From: Inquilinus sp.
Lineage (GTDB): Bacteria > Pseudomonadota > Alphaproteobacteria > DSM-16000 > Inquilinaceae
Assembly: GCA_013003675.1 (NCBI GenBank)
Contig: JABDIP010000486.1
Coordinates: 1-6,199 of the forward strand
Length of the DNA stretch: 6,199 nucleotides
Direction: 5' to 3'
Shown: positions 1 through 5,324 of the stretch, piece after piece
Position numbering within the stretch: the stretch's first letter is position 1
Layout: each line of letters begins with the position of its first letter
The notes under the pieces: generated by a model
Database searches by the model: none
Seen by the model: only the letters and a program-made list of their open reading frames with translations
What the model was told of the DNA's origin: nothing
Translations under genes and position numbers: made by a program

Positions 1-1
1 G

Positions 2-73
2 TCCAAGCCGGTCGAGGAAATGCCGCTCCGCCATGTCGCGGGCACATCCGCTTCGCCGGCGCCCGGCAATTGA
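2..73 (+). CDS. Possible 3' end of an upstream gene (partial)
   Basis: A frame open from the window edge ends in TGA at 71-73 and would encode a short C-terminal tail reading about SKPVEEMPLRHVAGTSASPAPGN. About 18 of its 23 third codon positions are G or C, as expected for coding DNA in this window, and a low-complexity Ser/Ala/Pro ending is common at protein C-termini. The stretch is too short to recognise a family, and other frames are also open here. One alternative on the minus strand starts at ATG 34-32 and runs off the edge. Treat it as a tentative partial gene of unknown function. Confidence 0.25.
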   Translation, partial: SKPVEEMPLRHVAGTSASPAPGN

Positions 74-152
74 CCGTGCACATCACCCAGGCGAGGTTTC
101 CGCTATCGTCGCCGATCATCCTTAGCCAACACCAGGGAAATGGATTGCGAAC

Positions 153-896
153 ATGCTGAACGAACAACAGGAAAAATGGTGCTCCGAGAGCCGGTGGGAT
201 TTCTCCGATCTCAAGGCCTTGTTCATCAATTGCACGCTGAAGCGCTCGCCGGCGCCGTCTCACACCGACGGGCTGGTCCGCATCGCCCGGACGATCCTGG
301 AGAAGAACGGCGTGTCGGTCGACGCGGTGCGCGCCGTCGACCATGACATCGCCTATGGCGTCTATGGCGACATGACCGAGCATGGTTGGGCCAAGGACGA
401 CTGGCCGGCGCTCTACGAGACGGTCAAGGCCGCCGACATCCTGGTGCTGACCACGCCGATCTGGCTGGGCGAGAAATCCTCGGTCTGCACCAAGGTGATC
501 GAGCGGCTCTACGCCAATTCCAGCGAGCTGAACGATGCCGGGCAATACGCCTATTACGGCAAGGTCGGCGGCTGCCTGGTGACCGGCAACGAGGACGGCG
601 CCAAGCACTGCTCGATGAACATCCTCTATTCGCTGCAGCATCTGGGCTATGTGATCCCGCCGCAGGCCGACGCCGGCTGGCTCGGCGAGGCGGGGCCGGG
701 TCCGTCCTACCTCGACGAAGGCTCGGGCGGGCCGGAGAACGACTTCACCAACCGCAACACCACCTTCATGACCTGGAACCTGATGCATCTGGCGCGGATG
801 ATCAAAGACGCCGGCGGCATCCCGGCCCACGGCAACCAGCGCGCCGCCTGGACCGCCGGCTGCCGCTTCGACTACGCCAATCCGGAATATCGGTAG
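153..896 (+). CDS. Flavodoxin-fold NAD(P)H-dependent oxidoreductase (FMN reductase / WrbA-like)
   Basis: This 247-residue cytosolic protein of the flavodoxin-like/NADPH-dependent FMN reductase superfamily probably binds FMN and transfers electrons from NAD(P)H to a quinone, flavin or other acceptor; the substrate is not readable. The first beta strand (KALFINCTL, residues 21-29) leads into a phosphate-binding loop rich in Ser/Thr (SPAPSHT, 32-38). The segment ADILVLTTPIWLGEKSS (94-110) is the usual strand plus flavin-contacting loop. The segment CLVTGNEDGAKHC (141-153) is the third flavin-side loop. The C-terminal third (about 175-247), with GPGPSYLDEG and an Asn/Thr-rich segment, is characteristic of longer family members. 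The ATG at 153 is the first in frame after the TAG at 123-125. An AGGGA at 134-138 is rather far upstream for a ribosome-binding site, so the initiation signal is weak. The gene stands alone and converges on the phospholipase D gene. Confidence 0.85.
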   Translation: MLNEQQEKWCSESRWDFSDLKALFINCTLKRSPAPSHTDGLVRIARTILEKNGVSVDAVRAVDHDIAYGVYGDMTEHGWAKDDWPALYETVKAADILVLTTPIWLGEKSSVCTKVIERLYANSSELNDAGQYAYYGKVGGCLVTGNEDGAKHCSMNILYSLQHLGYVIPPQADAGWLGEAGPGPSYLDEGSGGPENDFTNRNTTFMTWNLMHLARMIKDAGGIPAHGNQRAAWTAGCRFDYANPEYR

Positions 897-924
897 GTGT
901 CCCTTATCCGGGAACTCTCTTTTC

Positions 925-947
925 CGGGGACAGTATATCTAATTCCC
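925..947 (+). repeat. Partial third copy of the REP-like arm (direct repeat of 952-974)
   Basis: This 23-nt stretch, beginning CGGGGACAGTAT and ending AATTCCC, matches the left arm of the adjacent palindrome (952-974) at 20 of 23 positions in the same orientation. Its core GGGACAGTATATCTA (927-941) occurs exactly, in inverted orientation, at 2854-2868 on the other side of the phospholipase D gene. It begins 29 nt after the stop codon of the flavodoxin-like gene. Confidence 0.8.
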
Positions 948-1043
948 TATACGGGGACAGTATTCTTAATTCCCGCATACTTCTCCAGGCCCAACGATGG
1001 GTTTGGGGAAGGATGCGGGAATTAAGTATACTGTCCCCGTATA
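948..1043. repeat. 96-nt near-perfect palindrome, REP/BIME-like hairpin
   Basis: The arms 948-978 and 1013-1043 are reverse complements at 30 of 31 positions. After one mismatch and one pair, the inner segments 981-992 and 999-1010 continue the stem with nine Watson-Crick and three G-T type pairs, leaving a six-base loop (993-998). The whole element can form a stem of about 44 pairs. The arm motif GGGGACAGTATACTTAATTC is of a kind I recall as recurring near REP-associated tyrosine transposase (RAYT) genes in proteobacteria; that is recollection, not checked. No transposase is encoded here, so it would be a non-autonomous element. It lies between two convergent genes and could act incidentally as a two-way terminator or mRNA-stabilising hairpin, though neither side has a long T-run. 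Confidence 0.85.
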
Positions 1044-1116
1044 GCACGAAAAGGCGAAGACGTCGTGGAACCGGAAATGCGTTCACTCCGGCGCCTTTGA
1101 TCCAAATGACGATCCG

Positions 1117-2679
1117 TTACAACAGGAAATCCAGCATCGACGAGGGCACGCCGATCAAATGAAATAGGACCCTGTCCTTCGTCTCGATCTCGAAGAGCAG
1201 ATCGGGGCTCATATGCTCGAGCGACGGCGGCCAATCCAGATCGCCGTCGGGCGTGATCGTGGCGGAATGGGCGGTCCTTTCCAGGATGCTCTCCCGCACG
1301 GCGGCGGCCAGAGCGGGCTGATCGTCGCAGATGAAGACGATCTCGGAATTCAGGTTCTTCGACCGGGGGTCGATATTGAAAGTGCCGATGACGGTCCGGT
1401 CCTCGCCGATGACCATCGTCTTCGCGTGGATGCCCCACCGTGCCTCGCCCACATCGTCGCTTGTCAACGCGGCCCCCGGCAGGGGCAGGGCGGAGTAGAC
1501 AGACACATCCATGCCGCGTCTGATGTATTGTTCCGACCTCTTGTTGAAGATACTCACGATCGGGCTCGCATCCGTCGATCTCAGGCTGTTCGTCAAGAGG
1601 TCGACTTCCACCCCCCGGTCCAGCAGGACCGTAAGCCCCTTGGCGACCAGATCCGTCGGGATGAAATACGGGTTCTCGATGGTCAGCCGGTCGCCCTCCG
1701 ACAGCGGGGTCATCCGCCGATAGATTTCCTTCACGATATCCGACTGGAAGAAGACGGTTTCGGAAAAGAGATCCAGCGGATTGGGCGTCACCGACGACAG
1801 ATGGGGAAGCGGGGTCCTGTCGCCCAGCACGTCAAGCACATGATCGACGGGATTCAACAGGGGGTTCAGGTTCACCCTCAGTCTTGGCGGATCGGTCGCG
1901 ATGGTGACGTCGTGACATGCGCCCCAATACTCGCTTCGAAGTTGTTCCCGGCCAAGGCGGCGAACCTCGTCCCGCAAGGCGATATCCGCCGCCGTGACCG
2001 GAAACAGCGACTCGGTGAATTCGTCTATCTTCTCATAGTCCTCAAGGGCCTCGTCCTTGTCGGCCCGCCCGGAGACGGTATTGGAATTCATCCCGACCAC
2101 CAGGAAACTGTTCCAATACCTGTCGAAATCGGACCGCAGCTCCCGAACGATCGGGCCCGAGAACCAGATGTCCCGGTCGAGGAAATTGTACCGCGCGCTC
2201 AGGTCGAAATATTCGTCGCCCACATTGCGCCCGCCGATGATGGCGTCCCGGCCATCGATGATCAGAATCTTGCGGTGGTTTCGGTGGTTGAGGAAGCCGG
2301 GCACCGGGAAGGGGTTGTAGTGCCTGAGCTCGAAATTCCCGTAGCCCAGCCGGGCGAGGTTTTCCCCTTCCGTGCCCGCCATCTGGGCCGACAGGAAGAA
2401 ATGGTCGACGATAAGCCGGACCTTCACCCCCGATTGGGCCTTCCGCAGCAATTCCTGAAGGAAAAGCCGTCCGGCGGCGTCTTTCCACAGATAGAAATAT
2501 TCGGCCTCGATGGAAACTTCCGCCGACTCGATCGCCTCCAGGCGCTTCTCGAGAGAGCTCATTCCGGCATTCAGGAGCTGCACGTCGTGGTGCTCCCGGC
2601 TTTCCAACACCGTGGCGGAGGCGGTCGGCGCATATAGCAAGAAACTCAAGATGACGACGAAGGATAGTGAATTAGTCAT
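1117..2679 (-). CDS. Exported phospholipase D family protein (ClsC/cardiolipin-synthase-like)
   Basis: This 520-residue protein has two phospholipase D domains, so it probably performs phosphatidyl transfer or phosphodiester hydrolysis on phospholipids. A hydrophobic N-terminus ending in TASA (residues 1-22) looks like a Sec signal peptide cleaved after Ala22, which predicts a periplasmic or secreted enzyme. The first HKD motif is canonical (H135, K137, D142), followed by GGRNVGDEYF (149-158). The second has H418 and K420, but Gly425 stands where Asp is expected, followed by GTFNIDPRS (432-440). ENPYFIPTD (335-343) also resembles the ClsC (YmdC) branch. The start ATG follows a GAGGGAT ribosome-binding site. 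The gene is less GC-rich than its neighbours (about 57% in a 60-base sample at 1741-1800, against about 65-75% in samples from flanking genes). It is bracketed by related repeats, which suggests acquisition. Lipid hydrolase and cardiolipin synthase activities cannot be told apart from sequence alone. Confidence 0.85.
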   Translation of the reverse strand: MTNSLSFVVILSFLLYAPTASATVLESREHHDVQLLNAGMSSLEKRLEAIESAEVSIEAEYFYLWKDAAGRLFLQELLRKAQSGVKVRLIVDHFFLSAQMAGTEGENLARLGYGNFELRHYNPFPVPGFLNHRNHRKILIIDGRDAIIGGRNVGDEYFDLSARYNFLDRDIWFSGPIVRELRSDFDRYWNSFLVVGMNSNTVSGRADKDEALEDYEKIDEFTESLFPVTAADIALRDEVRRLGREQLRSEYWGACHDVTIATDPPRLRVNLNPLLNPVDHVLDVLGDRTPLPHLSSVTPNPLDLFSETVFFQSDIVKEIYRRMTPLSEGDRLTIENPYFIPTDLVAKGLTVLLDRGVEVDLLTNSLRSTDASPIVSIFNKRSEQYIRRGMDVSVYSALPLPGAALTSDDVGEARWGIHAKTMVIGEDRTVIGTFNIDPRSKNLNSEIVFICDDQPALAAAVRESILERTAHSATITPDGDLDWPPSLEHMSPDLLFEIETKDRVLFHLIGVPSSMLDFLL

Positions 2680-2796
2680 CCCGATCCCTCAATGAGTTGG
2701 TCAAATGGAATTGCCCGGCCAGTACGTTTATTGACGGAACGACAATCTACCCGCCTTTCGTCGGATGAGTCTATAGTCTGGCTGCGCCGAATATTC

Positions 2797-2870
2797 GGAC
2801 AGTACATCCAATTTCCAATGTCCCACGATCTCGACGACGAGTTGGAAGACCGATAGATATACTGTCCCGG
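2797..2870. repeat. Diverged second copy of the REP-like palindrome
   Basis: The outer arms 2797-2810 and 2854-2867 pair at 12 of 14 positions. An inner arm TTCCAA (2813-2818) pairs with TTGGAA (2842-2847), and CTCG (2830-2833) with CGAG (2838-2841) caps the structure. The right arm carries GGGACAGTATATCTA on the minus strand (2854-2868), an exact 15-base match to 927-941. The element is much more degenerate than the 948-1043 copy. It sits in the 295-nt gap between the dehydrogenase stop and the phospholipase D start, in the expected 5' region of the latter. Confidence 0.65.
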
Positions 2871-2974
2871 TCTTTCCGTCGCGTTGGGCCTTCTCGGCCC
2901 GGCGCCCCACGCCCGCCCACGTCCCCCCAAACGCGATTGAAGAAACGCTCCGCGCGCCCATCGGCGACGGCGCG

Positions 2975-3946
2975 TCAGGCGACCCGGTCGCGCGGTTCCT
3001 TCCCGGCGAAGAAGGCTTCGGCGTTCTCGATGACGCGCAGGCCCATGGCGGTGCGGGTCTCGCGGGTGGCGCTGCCCAGATGCGGCAGCAGGACCACGTT
3101 CTCCATCGCCAGCAGTTCCGGCGTCACCGCCGGTTCCCTGGCGAAGACGTCGAGCCCGGCACCGGCGATCCGCCCGTCGGCCAGGGCCCTGACCAGGGCG
3201 GCCTCGTCGACCACGTCGCCGCGCGCGGTGTTGACCAGGATGGCGTCGTCCTTCATGGCGGCGAAGCGGGCCGCGTTCATCAGGTTGAAATTCTCCGGCG
3301 TCGCCGGGCAGTGCAGTGACACGAAATCGGCCTCGGCCAGCACCGACTCGATCGACTCGCGGCGCTCGGCCCCCAGGTCCTGCAAAGCTTCGGCAGGCGG
3401 CGGAAAGGGATCGAAGAAGATCACCCGCATGTCGAAGCCGTGCGATGCCCGCTTCGCCATCGCCCGGCCGATGCGCCCCAACCCGATCAGGCCGAGGGTC
3501 TTGCCGGTGACCTGGGTGCCCATCATGTGGGTCGGCCGCCAGCCGCTCCATTCCTTGTTCCGTACATGCCGCTCACCCTCGCCGGCGCGGCGCGCGGTCA
3601 TCAACAGCAGGGTCATGGCCAGATCGGCCGTGGCATCGGTCAGCACCTCGGGCGTGTTGGTGACGACCAGGCCGCGCGCCTTGGCCGCGGCCACGTCGAT
3701 GTTGTTGAACCCGACGCCGAAATTGCCGATCAGCCTGGCGCGCAGCGGCTCGGCCGACATCGCCTCGGCGTCGATCCGGTCGGTCACGGTGGGGAAGACC
3801 GCGTCATGATCCCTGAACGCCCGCTGCAGGGCGGCCCGGTCCAGGGGCCTGTCGTCGACGTTCAGGGTCACGTCGAACAACGCCCGAAGCCGGGCTTCGG
3901 CCTCCTGCGGCCAGCGCCGGGTGACGATCACTTTGGGCTTGCTCAT
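2975..3946 (-). CDS. D-isomer-specific 2-hydroxyacid dehydrogenase (glyoxylate/hydroxypyruvate reductase-like)
   Basis: This 323-residue cytosolic NAD(P)-dependent enzyme interconverts a D-2-hydroxyacid and its 2-oxoacid; glyoxylate or hydroxypyruvate is the likeliest substrate. The N-terminal catalytic half contains NFGVGFNNID (75-84) and NTPEVLTDATADLAM (97-111). The Rossmann fold follows, with GLGRIG (155-160) as the dinucleotide loop and Asp179 at the end of the next strand, which favours NAD over NADP. The catalytic set is complete: Arg242 in NTARGDVVDE, Glu271 in FAREP and His289 in LPHLGSAT. The frame stays open upstream to 4270, but family homology begins at the ATG at 3946-3944. That ATG has an AGGGAGAG ribosome-binding site (3957-3964, minus strand) about 10 nt away, and the upstream extension does not resemble protein of this family. 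The length is normal. The gene is divergent from the transporter operon. Subfamily assignment (GyaR/GhrA/GhrB or other) is uncertain. Confidence 0.92.
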   Translation of the reverse strand: MSKPKVIVTRRWPQEAEARLRALFDVTLNVDDRPLDRAALQRAFRDHDAVFPTVTDRIDAEAMSAEPLRARLIGNFGVGFNNIDVAAAKARGLVVTNTPEVLTDATADLAMTLLLMTARRAGEGERHVRNKEWSGWRPTHMMGTQVTGKTLGLIGLGRIGRAMAKRASHGFDMRVIFFDPFPPPAEALQDLGAERRESIESVLAEADFVSLHCPATPENFNLMNAARFAAMKDDAILVNTARGDVVDEAALVRALADGRIAGAGLDVFAREPAVTPELLAMENVVLLPHLGSATRETRTAMGLRVIENAEAFFAGKEPRDRVA

Positions 3947-3991
3947 GAGGTCCGATCTCTCCCTGGCGGCGCTTACGACCAGGGGAGTCTT

Positions 3992-4027
3992 AGCATGTTC
4001 AGCGCCGGCGCCGGCGCCGAACATGCT
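3992..4027. repeat. 36-nt palindrome with a GC-rich core between divergent genes
   Basis: The outer arms AGCATGTTC (3992-4000) and GAACATGCT (4019-4027) are perfect reverse complements. Between them, after a single A/C mismatch (4001/4018), lies a 16-nt sequence (4002-4017) that is itself perfectly palindromic and built of GCGCCGGC units. The whole is symmetric apart from that one mismatch. It could be an operator for a dimeric regulator, an extragenic repeat or an RNA hairpin in the dehydrogenase leader. No T-run follows on either strand, so an intrinsic terminator is unlikely. Confidence 0.7.
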
Positions 4028-4170
4028 TTGCTCAACCGGTCGCGGCTGGCAAGATACCCGCGGGAGAGGGCTCGCGGAACGCGAGACAGGGCCGCCGCAA
4101 CGACCAAGACACGGCCCGACGACCACTGTCGGCGATGACCTCTGCAGCACCACGCTGTCCTCGTCATATC

Positions 4171-4199
4171 CGGTGAGCGGAACGGTCGCGCGCTCACCG
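4171..4199. repeat. Perfect 9-bp inverted repeat upstream of the proX-like gene
   Basis: CGGTGAGCG (4171-4179) and CGCTCACCG (4191-4199) are exact reverse complements separated by 11 nt. The centre lies about 100 nt upstream of the proX-like start codon, a plausible position for an operator or a leader hairpin. A further, imperfect GC-rich hairpin lies at 4211-4230. Confidence 0.5.
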
Positions 4200-4270
4200 T
4201 CGACACTCGCCCGGGGACCCAGGTTCCCGGCATCGCGATCGGAACGGCGTCGGTCCATTCGACGCCACAC

Positions 4271-4278
4271 AGGAGAGG
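4271..4278 (+). promoter_or_regulatory. Ribosome-binding site deciding the proX-like start
   Basis: AGGAGAGG ends 6 nt before the ATG at 4285, which is ideal spacing. An in-frame TTG at 4279 directly abuts this site and is therefore an unlikely initiator, so the protein starts with MKVRIF. Confidence 0.85.
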
Positions 4279-4284
4279 TTGAAC

Positions 4285-5256
4285 ATGAAGGTCCGTATCT
4301 TTGCCGCCGCGGGAGCCATCGTCGCGGCGCTGGCCCATGCGCCGGCCGCCCAGGCCGATTGCGGCGAGGTCACCATCACCGAGATGAACTGGGCATCGGC
4401 CGCGATCGTGACGGCGGTGTCGAAATTCATCATGGAGCAGGGCTATGGCTGCACCGTCGCCGCCGTGCCGTCCTCGACCGTGCCGGCGATGACCTCGGTG
4501 GCGGAAACCGGCCAGCCCGACATCGTCACCGAGGTCTGGGTCAACTCGTCGCCGGTCTATCAACGGCTCGAGGCCGAGGGAAAGGTGGTGACCGCTGGGG
4601 AGGTCCTGACGCCGGGCGGCGTAGAGGGCTGGTGGATCCCGCAATACCTGGTCGATAAGCACCCCGAACTGGCGACTATCGACGGCGTGCTCGCCAACCC
4701 GGATCTGGTCGGCGGCCGGTTCCACAACTGCCCGGAAGGCTGGGCCTGCCGGATCACCAACGACACCCTCGTCAAGGCCTATGGTTTCGAGGGCAGCGGC
4801 ATGGAGGTGTTCGACCACGGCTCCGGCGAGACGCTGGCGACCTCGATCGCATCGGCCGTCGAGAACGAGGAGCCGTGGTTCGGCTATTACTGGGGCCCGA
4901 CCTCCGTGCTCGGCAAATACCCCATGGTGATGGTCGATGTCGGCCCGTTCGAGGCCGCGACCCACGATTGCAACACGCGTCCGGAATGCGCGACGCCGGG
5001 CCGCTCCGCCTATCCGACGGCGCGGGTGATCACCGGCGTCACCAAGACGCTGTACGACCGCGAGCAGGAAGTCTTCGAGTTGATGTCGAATGTCAGCTTC
5101 TCGAACGAGACCATGGGCCAGGTCCTGGCCTGGCAGGAAGCCAACGGCGCCTCGCCGGAAGAGGCGGCGGTTTACTTCCTGACCACCCACAAGGATGTCT
5201 GGGGCGCATGGCTCGACGACTCGGCGCGGGAGCGGTTGGGCGCGCTGCTCGACTGA
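4285..5256 (+). CDS. proX: Glycine betaine/proline-type ABC transporter substrate-binding protein (OpuAC/ProX family)
   Basis: This 323-residue periplasmic receptor captures a quaternary-amine osmolyte (glycine betaine, proline betaine, choline or a relative) and delivers it to the membrane permease. A Sec signal peptide is clear: MKVR, a hydrophobic Ala-rich core, then AAQA with likely cleavage after residue 24. There is no lipobox, so the protein is soluble and suits a Gram-negative periplasm. The mature part begins with the OpuAC pattern (VTITEMNWASAAIVT, 29-43). It contains PDIVTEVWVNS (78-88), GGVEGWWIPQYL (111-122) and EEPWFGYYWGPTSVLGKY (195-212). Trp36, Trp85, Trp116/117, Trp198 and Trp203 are candidates for the aromatic cage that holds the trimethylammonium group. 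Six cysteines (26, 56, 149, 155, 229, 235) could form three disulfides. The gene leads the operon, with the permease 68 nt downstream. The exact ligand cannot be read from sequence. Confidence 0.92.
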   Translation: MKVRIFAAAGAIVAALAHAPAAQADCGEVTITEMNWASAAIVTAVSKFIMEQGYGCTVAAVPSSTVPAMTSVAETGQPDIVTEVWVNSSPVYQRLEAEGKVVTAGEVLTPGGVEGWWIPQYLVDKHPELATIDGVLANPDLVGGRFHNCPEGWACRITNDTLVKAYGFEGSGMEVFDHGSGETLATSIASAVENEEPWFGYYWGPTSVLGKYPMVMVDVGPFEAATHDCNTRPECATPGRSAYPTARVITGVTKTLYDREQEVFELMSNVSFSNETMGQVLAWQEANGASPEEAAVYFLTTHKDVWGAWLDDSARERLGALLD

Positions 5257-5265
5257 CCTGACGCC

Positions 5266-5293
5266 GGCGGCCCGGCCGACCGGCCGGGCCGCC
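5266..5293 (+). terminator. Strong intercistronic hairpin between proX and proW (attenuator or mRNA stabiliser)
   Basis: GGCGGCCCGGCCG (5266-5278) and CGGCCGGGCCGCC (5281-5293) are perfect 13-base reverse complements separated by two bases, so the real stem is about 12 pairs with a small loop. It begins 9 nt after the proX stop. Only CTATTC follows rather than a T-run, so full rho-independent termination is doubtful. Partial termination, or 3'-end protection of the proX transcript, fits the family habit of making more binding protein than permease. Confidence 0.6.
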
Positions 5294-5324
5294 CTATTCA
5301 CACCACATAGTCCGGAGGGGCGAG

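Larger units (their letters stand above)
3947..4284. promoter_or_regulatory. Divergent intergenic region rich in inverted repeats
   Basis: This 338-nt stretch separates the minus-strand dehydrogenase from the plus-strand binding-protein gene and must hold the promoters for both. It contains several inverted repeats: 3961-3984 (6-bp arms CCCTGG/CCAGGG, abutting the dehydrogenase ribosome-binding site), 3992-4027, 4071-4085 (CTCGCG/CGCGAG with a GAA loop), 4171-4199 and 4211-4230. No convincing sigma-70 promoter is visible. Open frames run through it on both strands, but they give Arg/Ala/Pro-rich translations with no recognisable domain, as expected of GC-rich non-coding DNA. A small protein cannot be wholly excluded. 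Confidence 0.55.

Noticed and set aside
1213..2637. Long plus-strand frame of 474 codons opposite the phospholipase D gene
   Set aside because: The minus strand encodes both HKD motifs and a signal peptide. The plus-strand translation is His/Arg/Pro-rich with no recognisable domain.
2886..2900. GGGCC-TTCTC-GGCCC hairpin as a terminator for the dehydrogenase
   Set aside because: The stem is only five pairs, no T-run follows on the minus strand, and such stems are frequent by chance at this GC content.
2676..3551. Minus-strand frame overlapping the dehydrogenase in another phase
   Set aside because: It is a shadow of the dehydrogenase, whose complete catalytic set is in the other frame. Its tail simply runs through the repeat region.
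4028..4056. TTGCTC-17 nt-AAGATA as a promoter for proX
   Set aside because: Spacing is right, but only three of six and two of six bases match the sigma-70 boxes, so it is not distinguishable from chance.
3947..4270. N-terminal extension of the dehydrogenase frame up to 4270
   Set aside because: The extension has no resemblance to the family, crosses several inverted repeats, and a good ATG with a ribosome-binding site at 3946 gives a normal-length enzyme.
3973..5301. Long minus-strand frame of 442 codons
   Set aside because: It lies opposite the clear substrate-binding protein gene and translates to Arg/His/Gly-rich sequence without a domain, typical of an antisense shadow in GC-rich DNA.
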